Shown: piece by piece, positions 38,156 through 49,691 of the stretch
Position numbering within the stretch: position 1 is the first letter of the stretch
Layout: the number at the start of each line of letters is the position of its first letter
Assembly (NCBI GenBank): GCA_022749755.1
Contig: JAGQDM010000070.1
Location: 2,042,648-2,106,647 of the forward strand
Source: Azadirachta indica
Taxonomy: Eukaryota; Streptophyta; Magnoliopsida; Sapindales; Meliaceae
Direction of reading: 5' to 3'
DNA length: 64,000 nt
Program-made: the position numbers and the translations under genes
The notes under the pieces: generated by a model
What the model saw: only the letters and a program-made list of their open reading frames with translations
The model's database searches: none
Told to the model about the DNA's origin: nothing

Positions 38156-40218
38156 ATGCCTATTGGTGTTCCAAAAGTACCTTTTCGAAGTCCCGGAGAA
38201 AAGAATGCATCTTGGGTTGACGTATAGTGCGACTTGTCAGATCTATTGGGTCATATGGGATTTCCCCATTCTCTCCCCCGATCGAGATAGCCTCGGTTTC
38301 GCCCAAAAAAATTGATTGAATTATCAAAAATTTGTAGCGTGAAGTGCAATGAAATGCAATTAGATCCTTTTTTTTGCGGAGGTATCCAGAAACATATTAG
38401 TAATAACCAAATTTTATGGTTGTCTTGGCTGGACCAATAAAATGAGGTATCCAGGCTCCGTTTAGAAAAACCCAATTGGGAATATATCTATATATATTAC
38501 TTAGATCATAGATATCATAAACGATTCCATTTAGAAATTGATTCGAAATAGGAGTTATGGAATAACTGTTAATCAATGGAATAATAAGTATGATGAATAT
38601 GTCGAATATTTAGCGGAAGACATGAAAGAAATGAATTCAAAAAAAGGAGCAAAGTCATAGCAAAAAAGAGACGTAGTATTGGGGGTCATTTGTCCTATAT
38701 GTGCAAATCAAAATCGGGCAGATCCTTAGAGCATAAACCTAAAAAAATGGAAGAAAAAAATTCAGGAACAAGAAAATGACATCGTGATTTTTGGATTGGA
38801 TCTCGATGAAAAAATACATCAATGAAAAGATTAGTGAATTGCTTTTTTTTTTTTTAGATTAGCATCTTATAGGTATAGGAAAAAACCGGTCAAACTCATC
38901 GTCGTTCTTGAAAAATGGAAGAAGAAAAACCCCGATCGATAGCGCTAGGAAAAAAGAAAAGGAGCTACACATTGATTTTTTTTTTTTTTTTCGCAAGTTT
39001 TGGTGAACCGTATGCATCAAAAGGTGCCTGTACGGCTACGAAGGGATACAATTTGATCCTAATCAACCGACTTTATCGAGAAAGATTACTTTTTTTAGGC
39101 CAAATGGTTGATAGCGAGATCTCGAATCAACTTATTGGTCTTATGGTATATCTTAGTATAGAGAATGAGACCAAGGATTTGTATTTGTTTATAAACTCTC
39201 CTGGCGGGTGGGTAATACCCGGAATAGCTGTTTATGATACTATGCAATTTGTGCGACCAGATGTACAGACAATATGCATGGGATTGGCCGCCTCAATGGG
39301 GTTTTTTCTCCTGGTCGGGGGAGAAATTACCAAACGTTTAGCATTCCCTCACGCTTGGCGCCAATGAGTTTTTTATTTGAGAGAAAAAAGAAGACTATGC
39401 CTTCTAATATGAATTATTAATATTAAGTAATAATAGCATGGCACTTCGAATTCGATATGAAAATTGTTAGTGGTTTTTTTTTTCTAAATATTCGATTATG
39501 TATCGAAGGAGTAGTATGAGATAAAAGGGGGGTATTCCGAGTTTATCTTACCTACCGTAGGCCTATTGCAGCGTCACAAACTTTTTCACACCGGAAGGTT
39601 ATTAACAATATTTATGTTATGAAAAAGTACGAAAATCAAAAAAGAAGATTATTTTTGCTTTTTGATTTGAAAAAAAAAAAAAAAGGGATTGCTGAATCAC
39701 AAACGAAATAAATATAGAGAGCAACGGGGCCATCATAGTATTTTTGAACTCCTCCAAAAAAAAGAAGGGTGGTAAATTGGATCATTGACCGATCTGGGTA
39801 TAATAGACCCCATATTTTCTCTTTCTTTGAAAAAAGGTAAAAAGGTTCATTCCATTGTCGAGCCGTATGCAATGCGAAAAAAAAAATGCCTGTACGGTTG
39901 TTCAATTCTATCTTTTTTTTTCTTATTCTTTATCTCTTCCCCCCCCCGCCTAATCGTGCGAAACCTTTTATTATGTTATAATATATCATCAGGGTAATGA
40001 TCCATCAACCTATTGGCGGTTTTTCTGAGGGACAAACAGGAGAAATTATCCTGGAAGCGGAAGAACTACTGAAACTGCGCGAAATCCTTACAAGGGTTTA
40101 TGTACAAAGAACAGGCAAGCCCTTATGGGTTGTATCCGAAGACATGGAAAGGGATGTTTTTATGTCAGCAACAGAAGCCCAAGCTCATGGAATTGTTGAT
40201 CTTGTAGCGGTTGGATAA
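38156..40218 (+). CDS. clpP: clpP, plastid-type Clp protease subunit with two introns (copy B)
   Basis: Three exons: 38156-38226 (71 bp), 39064-39355 (292 bp) and 39991-40218 (228 bp), the usual plastid sizes, giving 196 residues without a break. The product is the serine protease core of the stromal Clp complex. Catalytic Ser101 (AASMG), His126 (MIHQP) and Asp176 (MERD) are all present. Intron 1 starts GTGCGAC, and both introns keep a group II domain V (about 39004-39037 and 39860-39899). Residues 104-107 read FFLL, where plastid homologues I know have SFIL, and the residues after HQP also differ. Although intact, it sits in transferred DNA and is probably not expressed as plastid clpP. Confidence 0.88.
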
Positions 40219-40362
40219 AAAAAAAGAGTGATTTCACGCAAATACACGATTTAATATTTTATCTTCTTAAGGGTTTAAGATTCTATTAATCTAAACAATA
40301 GAAGAATTTCATAATCTGAAGGTTAGGATCGATCTAAACCAGCCCATAATGCATAATTCAGC

Positions 40363-40476
40363 ATGCCAACTATTAAACAACTTATTAGAAACCCAAGACA
40401 GCCAATCAGAAACGTCACGAAATCCCCCGCTCTTGGGGGATGCCCTCAGCGCCGAGGAACATGTACAAGGGTGTAT
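40363..40476 (+). CDS. rps12: rps12 5' exon (trans-spliced gene fragment), copy B
   Basis: The 114-bp first exon of plastid ribosomal protein S12 starts [10 protein letters not shown] and ends TCTRVY. A group II intron start (GTGCGACTCG) follows immediately. In plastids this exon is joined in trans to exons 2-3 in the inverted repeat; those are absent here, so the fragment cannot give a protein alone. NPRQ replaces the usual NTRQ and ALGGC replaces ALRGC, consistent with relaxed constraint. It lies between clpP and rpl20 as in plastids. Confidence 0.9.
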
Positions 40477-41243
40477 GTGCGACTCGTTTAAATCATGAGC
40501 TGAGACAAAACAAAATAACAAAACAATTTATCCAGTATCAATGATCAGTACCAGTGAATCGGATAGAATGGAAGAACTGCATTCACTATCTAAAAAAAAA
40601 TAGATCTATCATATCTTTTTTTTGTATGTAATTTATGGTTTTTCCATTGGCGCAAATTCAATCGCCTCAATTTGCAATTTCAGGTGAGAAAGAATTCCCC
40701 GTTGGTAACAAATAGTGAAACAGGGGAAATACTATTAAAAAAAAAAAAAGAAAGGTTATGTTTCTACTCTTGCAAGAACGGACTAACAGGGTCAACTACC
40801 CCCCCCCCCCAATCTTCATAATTAAATACCGTTACTGTATAAAGTCTATAAAGTTATGAAAGACCTATTACTAGAAAATTCACGGGTAGAGCCAAAGAGT
40901 GGTAACTGTACAAGTTACCAATAGCATTGATTGATTCAATTTTGGAAGGGGCTCCGGTGTATAGAGAGGACCTCACCGTTTAAGAAGTAACCATAGAAAC
41001 GATGGAACCCACAATTTCTTTATCTATTTATATTTACTACTTGATTTTCGATTTGATTATTTTATTTAAATTTACCTAGAAAAAAGGAAAAAAGCGTGGT
41101 CGGGAAGGTTAGAGTAGCAAAATTGGAATTTTGATTTTCGAAATTGGAAGAATCCGTTTTGTTATTAATAGACTAGGAAAGGGGAAAAGAATAACTGAAA
41201 GAAAGGAAAGAAATTAGTTATTCATCAAAGTTGAATTTATTCA
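40477..41243. other. rps12 half-intron and rps12-rpl20 spacer
   Basis: The first part is the 5' half of the trans-spliced group II intron. The rest is plastid spacer with no gene. A C-run at about 40800 and A/T runs differ between copies. Confidence 0.6.
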
Positions 41244-41606
41244 ATGACCAGAATTAGACGAGGATATATAGCTCGGAGACGTAGAACAAAAATTCGTTTA
41301 TTTGCATCAAGCTTTCGTGGGGCTCATTCAAGACTTACTCGAACAATTACTCAACAGAAACTAAGAGCTTTGGTTTCGGCTCATCGTGATAGAGATAGGA
41401 AAAAAAAAAAAGGGATTTTCGTCGTTTGTGGATAACTCGAATAAATGCAGTAATTCGCGGGAACCAGGTATCCGTAATTTATAGTAGATTCATACACAAT
41501 CTGTATGAGGTAAGATTATTCTTAATCGTAAAATCCTTGCACAAATAGCTATATCAAATAAAATAGGAATTGTCTTTATATGATTTCCAATTTTATCAAA
41601 AAATAA
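41244..41606 (+). pseudogene. rpl20: rpl20 pseudogene (copy B)
   Basis: Plastid ribosomal protein L20. The first 50 or so codons ([36 protein letters not shown]) are normal. An expanded A-run near 41400 shifts the frame before the DFRRLWI region, and a further shift occurs near YEVRLFLNR. The homologous 3' end, with MISN followed by a stop, lies at 41606. The A-run is also long in the inverted copy, so the frameshift is shared. Confidence 0.85.
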
Positions 41607-41864
41607 AGAAGTTGTAAGAAATTCGTCAACATTTTTAAATGGAGTTCTCTGGAGAATGAACTCCGGGAAGGTAGAGTAGAAATTAGTATGAGATAATATG
41701 ATAAAGTCGTTAAAATGAGCGAACACACTCAATAAAAAAAAATTGATTCTTCTTCCCCAATTCTTTTTTTTTTTACGGACACGACTGCTTCTCGTATTTT
41801 TTGAAGAAAACATCCATCTGTGTTTGAGTTCGGATTGGAATTTTGATTGAGTTGAAGAGTAAGC

Positions 41865-42169
41865 CTATTTTTTTTTTTTGGGTTCTAAGACCAGGAGTTC
41901 TAGCGGTTGACTCACTTCTTTCAAATTGTTTCTCATTATTATAATAACAAAGATAAAATACGAGCTTGTTTTATAGCAATAGTAATTAATCGTTGTTCTT
42001 TTAAGGTCAATCTATTCACCCGTCTAGATAATCTTTTTCCTTGTTCACTAATAAATCGACTAATTAAACTCATATTTCTATAATCAATTCGATCCCCCGA
42101 TTGGATCGGGGGCAAACGCCTACGAAAAGATCGCTTGGATTTAAGAAAGAGTCGCTTGGATTTATCCAT
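41865..42169 (-). pseudogene. rps18: rps18, frame broken near 3' end (copy B)
   Basis: Plastid ribosomal protein S18. [18 protein letters not shown] to KQARILSLL is intact, then a local deletion around 41940 puts stops in the frame. The last 25 codons survive in another frame down to TAG at 41865. The inverted copy (47741-48046) is uninterrupted, so this break is copy-specific. Confidence 0.85.
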
Positions 42170-42381
42170 AATTTGTTTATTCCTTATCGCTAAAATCCCA
42201 TTTCGATGAAATCAAAAATTCTTTCTAGATTTATAGAATTCATTCGCGAGGATTTGGTTTGTCTATATTTATTTATTTGTATTTGTTTCCATTTAAATAT
42301 ATAAAAGAATATAGATATCTATCTATATTCTTTTTTCATGTTCCTTGGAAGGGTGACACACAAGCACTCGGTTCAATTTAT

Positions 42382-42582
42382 CTATTTCTTTATCTCCCCA
42401 TGAATTGTATGTGTGTAACAATAGGGACAGAATTTTCTCAATTCCAATCGACTAGGTGTATTGTGTCGATTCTTTTGAGTTCTCTATCTGGAAATACCTC
42501 TTTCTTCCTTATTAACATCGTTTCGAACACAACTGGTACATTCCAAAATAACTCTTACTCGGACATCTTTACCCTTGGCCAT
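42382..42582 (-). pseudogene. rpl33: rpl33 pseudogene with internal stop (copy B)
   Basis: Plastid ribosomal protein L33, 66 codons expected. The frame begins [17 protein letters not shown] and ends [15 protein letters not shown] at TAG 42382-42384. One TAG interrupts it (42484-42486), where plastid genes have a tyrosine codon (ISRY). The same stop is present in the inverted copy, so it is probably real. Confidence 0.9.
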
Positions 42583-43016
42583 GAACCTCCTTTGGGTTTT
42601 GATTCACCCAACTTTTCTATTTTCTGATCTGAAACGAATAAGAAGCAAGGAAGGAACAAAATAGAAGTTGCTAACCACTCAAAATCCAATTTTGAAATCA
42701 AGATTTTGTTACAATCAATATAGTAAATAATAAGTAATACAATAATTTCGAACTATATTGCTAATCACAGTACAGTATTTCATTTAAGTATGAAGTATTC
42801 TATTCTACTCTTACCCTAGCCACATTTCCGTTTTCTTTTAACTGTATTAATTAATTTAATTGGAGCCCGACCCCTGAGGTTGAATCCGTTTTTTTCTTTC
42901 TCTTTACTCCTATCTAGCTAATTCTAAAAAAAAAAAAAGAAAAGAGGGGAAAGAGAGATTAGTCACAAATATTTGATTCTATCTCTAATCTTCTTCACCC
43001 CGTTCCATTTCAATAA
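42583..43016. other. rpl33-psaJ plastid spacer
   Basis: AT-rich spacer with no gene seen. It carries a TTAATTAATTTAATT tract near 42848 and a variable A-run near 42930. Confidence 0.55.
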
Positions 43017-43151
43017 CTAGAATGAAAAAAAAGGAAATGTCAACGCATCCGGAAATAAACGATTTCTTTCTATCAATAAACCTGCTAAAGACCCGAACCA
43101 TAGAGTACTTAGTACCGGTGCCACGGAAAGATATGTTTTTAGATCTCGTCT
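43017..43151 (-). pseudogene. psaJ: psaJ pseudogene, start codon lost (copy B)
   Basis: Photosystem I subunit IX, a single-helix membrane protein of about 44 residues. [20 protein letters not shown] and [10 protein letters not shown] are recognisable, but the codon before RDL is AGA where plastids have ATG, and the C-terminus runs into a long homopolymer. The loss of ATG is shared with the inverted copy. Confidence 0.85.
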
Positions 43152-43502
43152 CCGATCCTCCTTCTTTTTTTGTATTCCATATTGTAATACATTATGGTAA
43201 GAGATGCATATGTAGTTAAAGACCAGTTGTATTTCTGCGCGGAATCCCTAATTCAAATTGAAATGTGCAATGATTCGGTAGATAAGAGTTTCTTTTTTCT
43301 TTTTCTTAAAGCAGAAAAAAGGTTCACTTTACGCCTCCCAAGAAAAATCTTTATTTATTATATGTTATATGATATGAGACCAAAAAAAGAAGAAATGGCA
43401 AAATCGATTTTGCATATCAACGGAGGGAATCAAATTATTAAAATATAAGGATGTGGAAAACAAGACAGGGATTCTCTACAATGATACTGTAGACCAATTG
43501 AA
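43152..43502. other. psaJ-trnP plastid spacer
   Basis: AT-rich spacer. The frame at 43194-43448 has no known relatives and is probably fortuitous. Confidence 0.55.
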
Positions 43503-43576
43503 AGGGATGTAGCGCAGCTTGGTAGCGCGTTTGTTTTGGGTACAAAATGTCACGGGTTCCAATCCTCTCATCCCTA
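43503..43576 (+). tRNA. trnP-UGG: tRNA-Pro (UGG), plastid-derived, damaged T-arm (copy B)
   Basis: The 74-nt gene begins AGGGATGTAGCGCAG and has a TGG anticodon in TTTTGGGTA. The T-arm reads GGGTTCCAATCCTCTC instead of the plastid GGGTTCAAATCCTGTC. One change makes a C-C mismatch in the T-stem and another alters the loop. Both changes are also in the inverted copy. The gene is probably impaired. Confidence 0.88.
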
Positions 43577-43760
43577 TCAATTACTGCTTAGAGGAGGAGT
43601 AACGAGAGATCAATTTGAATCAATTTTAGATCGATTCAATTTTGACATACATAATCTTGAATTTTATGATATATGATAGTATACACATGCAAGAAGGATT
43701 TTTTTGGGGGTAAAAAAGAAGAATCTCCTTATTTACAGTCTTTTACGTTGTGATACGAAA

Positions 43761-43834
43761 GCGCTCTTAGTTCAGTTCGGTAGAACGTGGGTCTCCAAAA
43801 CCCAATGTCGTAGGTTCAAATCCTACAGAGCGTG
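43761..43834 (+). tRNA. trnW-CCA: tRNA-Trp (CCA), plastid-derived (copy B)
   Basis: The 74-nt gene GCGCTCTTAGTTCAG... has a CCA anticodon in TCTCCAAAA and all stems intact. An A replaces the usual G at the end of the anticodon stem, turning a T-G into a T-A pair. Plastid-like trnW is often the working tRNA-Trp of angiosperm mitochondria, so this gene may be functional. Confidence 0.93.
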
Positions 43835-43978
43835 ATTCCGCTCTTGTCGTCTTAGATCAAAAATTACACACACTGAACTGAAATAATTGAACAGCAATCT
43901 GAATTTGTTGACCTTGACCTCCCCCCCGGATGAAATTAAAGAAAGGAGAGGTCAGTTAAAAAAAGAGATGTTAATTAA

Positions 43979-44134
<156 letters not shown>

Positions 44135-44259
44135 CTATCCCTAAATATTAATCTGTATTGCCTAGGAATCTCAATAACCAATAATTGGTAATTAACACTA
44201 GAAAATATATGGAATACCGCAGAAAGATTTCTTTGTCTAAATTATTCAGTCAATTAATT

Positions 44260-44940
<681 letters not shown>

Positions 44941-44964
44941 TTGGTGAGTCTTGGCCGGGTTAGT
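44941..44964. other. 24-bp single-copy centre of palindrome 2
   Basis: The left arm ends TTCCCTGAAAC at 44940 and the right arm begins GTTTCAGGAAG at 44965, with one C/G missing from the run. The 24 bp between them (containing GAGTCTTGGCC) are not self-complementary. They are GC-richer than the flanks and do not match the common sequencing adapters I can recall. Confidence 0.9.
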
Positions 44965-45515
44965 GTTTCAGGAAGAAAACATTATTGTACGTTATTTTTG
45001 ATTTCAATAGTGCAATTTTTGAAATGAAAGGAAAAAGATGCTTGTACGCACATTAGATTTGCTAACTCAATTGATCCTACTGTGTCTAGATCAGGGTTCC
45101 CGTTTAAGAAAGCTGAAAAGTATTATAATGTCACTCTTTATTCGAAAATCGAAAATGTATTCGATACACTAAAAAATCAAAATACAAAATAGAAGCACCA
45201 TATTGATTAAAAAAAAATTTCGTTTTTGGAATGAAGTTACATGACACAGTTATTATTATTATTTTAATATTAGTTGATAGTTGACTCAAGAGTTGCCCGA
45301 ATCCGTTGATTCGGAATCGTGGGATGGGTTGATGTTAAAGATGATGAATTTCTTTCTTTTTCTATCCATGTTACTCGTTTTTGTTAGTACCTTATAGAAT
45401 ACTTGATGAATCAAAAACTTTCAATTGAACTTATTCTTTCAATTGGTATTTTTGCTTATCCTCGTATCTTTCAAAATTGGAAACTTAGAGAAGTGCTTTA
45501 TAAACATATGTATAA

Positions 45516-45638
<123 letters not shown>

Positions 45639-45763
45639 AATTAATTGACTGAATAATTTAGACAAAGAAATCTTTCTGCGGTATTCCATATATTTTCTAG
45701 TGTTAATTACCAATTATTGGTTATTGAGATTCCTAGGCAATACAGATTAATATTTAGGGATAG

Positions 45764-45919
<156 letters not shown>

Positions 45920-46063
45920 TTAATTAACATCTCTTTTTTTAACTGACCTCTTCCTTTCTTTAATTTCATCCGGGGGGGGTCAAGGTCAACAAATTCAGAT
46001 TGCTGTTCAATTATTTCAGTTCAGTGTGTGTAATTTTTTGATCTAAGACGACAAGAGCGGAAT

Positions 46064-46137
46064 CACGCTCTGTAGGATTTGAACCTACGACATTGGGTTT
46101 TGGAGACCCACGTTCTACCGAACTGAACTAAGAGCGC
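46064..46137 (-). tRNA. trnW-CCA: tRNA-Trp (CCA) (copy B')
   Basis: Same 74-nt sequence as 43761-43834, all stems intact. Confidence 0.93.
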
Positions 46138-46321
46138 TTTCGTATCACAACGTAAAAGACTGTAAATAAGGAGATTCTTCTTTTTTACCCCCAAAAAAAT
46201 CCTTCTTGCATGTGTATACTATCATATATCATAAAATTCAAGATTATGTATGTCAAAATTGAATCGATCTAAAATTGATTCAAATTGATCTCTCGTTACT
46301 CCTCCTCTAAGCAGTAATTGA

Positions 46322-46395
46322 TAGGGATGAGAGGATTGGAACCCGTGACATTTTGTACCCAAAACAAACGCGCTACCAAGCTGCGCTACATCCCT
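46322..46395 (-). tRNA. trnP-UGG: tRNA-Pro (UGG), damaged T-arm (copy B')
   Basis: Same gene as 43503-43576, with the same C-C mismatch in the T-stem, so the change predates the duplication or is a true feature of the single underlying sequence. Confidence 0.88.
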
Positions 46396-46746
46396 TTCAA
46401 TTGGTCTACAGTATCATTGTAGAGAATCCCTGTCTTGTTTTCCACATCCTTATTATTTTAATAATTTGATTCCCTCTCCTTGATATGCAAAATCGATTTT
46501 GCCATTTCTTCTTTTTGGTCTCATATCATATAACATATAATAAATAAAGATTTTTTTTTGGGAGGCGTAAAGTGAACCTTTTTTCTTTAAGAAAAAGAAA
46601 AAAGAAAAAAGAAATCTACCGAATCATTGCACATTTCAATTTGAATTAGGGATTCCGCGCAGAAATACAACTGGTCTTTAACTACATATGCATCTCTTAC
46701 CATAATGTATTACAATATGGAATACAAAAAAAAGAAGGAGGATCGG

Positions 46747-46881
46747 AGACGAGATCTAAAAACATATCTTTCCGTGGCACCGGTACTAAGTACTCTATGG
46801 TTCGGGTCTTTAGCAGGTTTATTGATAGAAAGAAATCGTTTATTTCCGGATGCGTTGACATTTCCTTTTTTTTTTTTCATT
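46747..46881 (+). pseudogene. psaJ: psaJ pseudogene, start codon lost (copy B')
   Basis: [20 protein letters not shown] is preceded by AGA instead of ATG, as in the other copy. A T-run near 46866 lets the frame continue to 46917 with unrelated residues. Confidence 0.85.
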
Positions 46882-47318
46882 CTAGTTATTGAAATGGAAC
46901 GGGGTGAAGAAGATTAGAGATAGAATCAAATATTTGTGACTAATCTCTCTTTCCCCTCTTTTCTTTTTTTTTTTTAGAATTAGCTAGATAGGAGTAAAGA
47001 GAAAGAAAAAAACGGATTCAACCTCAGGGGTCGGGCTCCAATTAAATTAATTAATACAGTTAAAAGAAAACGGAAATGTGGCTAGGGTAAGAGTAGAATA
47101 GAATACTTCATACTTAAATGAAATACTGTACTGTGATTAGCAATATAGTTCGAAATTATTGTATTACTTATTATTTACTATATTGATTGTAACAAAATCT
47201 TGATTTCAAAATTGGATTTTGAGTGGTTAGCAACTTCTATTTTGTTCCTTCCTTGCTTCTTATTCGTTTCAGATCAGAAAATAGAAAAGTTGGGTGAATC
47301 AAAACCCAAAGGAGGTTC

Positions 47319-47523
47319 ATGGCCAAGGGTAAAGATGTCCGAGTAAGAGTTATTTTGGAATGTACCAGTTGTGTTCGAAACGATGTTAATAAGGAAGAAA
47401 GAGGTATTTCCAGATAGAGAACTCAAAAGAATCGACACAATACACCTAGTCGATTGGAATTGAGAAAATTCTGTCCCTATTGTTACACACATACATACAA
47501 TTCATGGGGAGATAAAGAAATAG
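47319..47523 (-). other. Antisense frame over rpl33 (shadow)
   Basis: A frame at 47274-47492 on the minus strand is only the antisense of rpl33. It is listed so that it is not taken for a gene. Confidence 0.6.
47319..47523 (+). pseudogene. rpl33: rpl33 pseudogene with internal stop (copy B')
   Basis: [17 protein letters not shown] is followed by the shared TAG at 47415-47417. A further 4-bp CATA insertion near 47489 in this copy shifts the C-terminal HTIHGEIKK. Confidence 0.9.
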
Positions 47524-47740
47524 ATAAATTGAACCGAGTGCTTGTGTGTCACCCTTCCAAGGAACATGAAAAAAGAATATAGATAGATATCTATATTCTT
47601 TTATATATTTTAAATGGAAACAAATACAAAAATAAATAAATATAGACAAACCAAATCCTCGCGAATGAATTCTATAAAAATCTAGAAAGAATTTTTGATT
47701 TCATCGAAATGGGATTTTAGCGATAAGGAATAAACAAATT

Positions 47741-48046
47741 ATGGATAAATCCAAGCGACTCTTTCTTAAATCCAAGCGATCTTTTCGTAGGCGTTTGCCC
47801 CCGATCCAATCGGGGGATCGAATTGATTATAGAAATATGAGTTTAATTAGTCGATTTATTAGTGAACAAGGAAAAAGATTATCTAGACGGGTGAATAGAT
47901 TGACCTTAAAAGAACAACGATTAATTACTATTGCTATAAAACAAGCTCGTATTTTATCTTTGTTACCTTTGATTAATAATGAGAAACAATTTGAAAGAAG
48001 TGAGTCAACCGCTAGAACTCCTGGTCTTAGAACCAGAAAAAAATAG
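47741..48046 (+). CDS. rps18: rps18, ribosomal protein S18 (copy B')
   Basis: Intact 101-residue frame, [15 protein letters not shown] to [13 protein letters not shown], the normal length and ends for the plastid small-subunit protein S18. It lies downstream of rpl33 on the same strand, as in plastids. The other copy is broken near its 3' end, so it is uncertain which is the true sequence. Confidence 0.92.
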   Translation: MDKSKRLFLKSKRSFRRRLPPIQSGDRIDYRNMSLISRFISEQGKRLSRRVNRLTLKEQRLITIAIKQARILSLLPLINNEKQFERSESTARTPGLRTRKK

Positions 48047-48309
48047 GCTTACTCTTCAACTCAATCAAAATTCCAATCCGAACTCAAACACAGATGGATG
48101 TTTTCTTCAAAAAAAAACGAGAAGCAGTCGTGTCCGTAAGAAAAAAAAGAATTGGGGAAGAAGAATCAATCTTTTTTTTTTTTGAGTGTGTTCGCTCATT
48201 TTAACGACTTTATCATATTATCTCATACTAATTTCTACTCTACTACTTCCCGGAGTTCATTCTCCAGAGAACTCCATTTAAAAATGTTGACGAATTTCTT
48301 ACAACTTCT

Positions 48310-48672
48310 TTATTTTTTGATAAAATTGGAAATCATATAAAGACAATTCCTATTTTATTTGATATAGCTATTTGTGCAAGGATTTTACGATTAAGAATAA
48401 TCTTACCTCATACAGATTGTGTATGAATCTACTATAAATTACGGATACCTGGTTCCCGCGAATTACTGCATTTATTCGAGTTATCCACAAACGACGAAAA
48501 TCCCTTTTTTTTTTTTCCTATCTCTATCACGATGAGCCGAAACCAAAGCTCTTAGTTTCTGTTGAGTAATTGTTCGAGTAAGTCTTGAATGAGCCCCACG
48601 AAAGCTTGATGCAAATAAACGAATTTTTGTTCTACGTCTCCGAGCTATATATCCTCGTCTAATTCTGGTCAT
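48310..48672 (-). pseudogene. rpl20: rpl20 pseudogene (copy B')
   Basis: The same intact N-terminal half as 41244-41606 and the same frameshift at the A-run before the DFRRLW region, here near 48505-48516. Confidence 0.85.
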
Positions 48673-49433
48673 TGAATAAATTCAACTTTGATGAATAACT
48701 AATTTCTTTCCTTTCTTTCAGTTATTCTTTTCCCCTTTCCTAGTCTATTAATAACAAAACGGATTCTTCCAATTTCGAAAATCAAAATTCCAATTTTGCT
48801 ACTCTAACCTTCCCGACCACGCTTTTTTCCTTTTTTTTAGGTAAATTTAAATAAAATAATCAAATCGAAAATCAAGTAGTAAATATAAATAGATAAAGAA
48901 AATTGTGGGTTCCATCGTTTCTATGGTTACTTCTTAAACGGTGAGGTCCTCTCTATACACCGGAGCCCCTTCCAAAATTGAATCAATGCTATTGGTAACT
49001 TGTACAGTTACCACTCTTTGGCTCTACCCGTGAATTTTCTAGTAATAGGTCTTTCATAACTTTATAGACTTTATACAGTAACGGTATTTAATTATGAAGA
49101 TTGGGGGGGTAGTTGACCCTGTTAGTCCGTTCTTGCAAGAGTAGAAACATAACCTTTCTTCTTTTTTTTTTTTTTTAGTATTTCCCCTGTTTCACTATTT
49201 GTTACCAACGGGGAATTCTTTCTCACCTGAAATTGCAAATTGAGGCGATTGAATTTGCGCCAATGGAAACCATAAATTTCATACACAATAAAAAGATATG
49301 ATAGATCTATCTTTTTTTTTATAGTGAATGCAGTTCTTCCATTCTATCCGATTCACTGGTACTGATCATTGATACTGGATAAATTGTTTTGTTATTTTGT
49401 TTTGTCTCAGCTCATGATTTAAACGAGTCGCAC
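48673..49433. other. rpl20-rps12 spacer and half-intron (copy B')
   Basis: This mirrors 40477-41243 with homopolymer differences. No gene. Confidence 0.55.
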
Positions 49434-49547
49434 ATACACCCTTGTACATGTTCCTCGGCGCTGAGGGCATCCCCCAAGAGCGGGGGATTTCGTGACGTTT
49501 CTGATTGGCTGTCTTGGGTTTCTAATAAGTTGTTTAATAGTTGGCAT
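49434..49547 (-). CDS. rps12: rps12 5' exon (copy B')
   Basis: The same 114-bp exon as 40363-40476, with the NPRQ and ALGGC variants. It lacks exons 2-3 and cannot function alone. Confidence 0.9.
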
Positions 49548-49691
49548 GCTGAATTATGCATTATGGGCTGGTTTAGATCGATCCTAACCTTCAGATTATG
49601 AAATTCTTCTATTGTTTAGATTAATAGAATCTTAAACCCTTAAGAAGATAAAATATTAAATCGTGTATTTGCGTGAAATCACTCTTTTTTT

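Noticed and set aside
42259..42627. 122-codon ORF on the plus strand
   Set aside because: It is antisense to rpl33 and AT-rich flanking spacer.
44941..44964. PacBio SMRTbell adapter left between mirrored subreads
   Set aside because: The loop is 24 bp and lacks the repeated TCCTCC and TTGTTG blocks of that adapter. A fold-back artefact without adapter remains possible.
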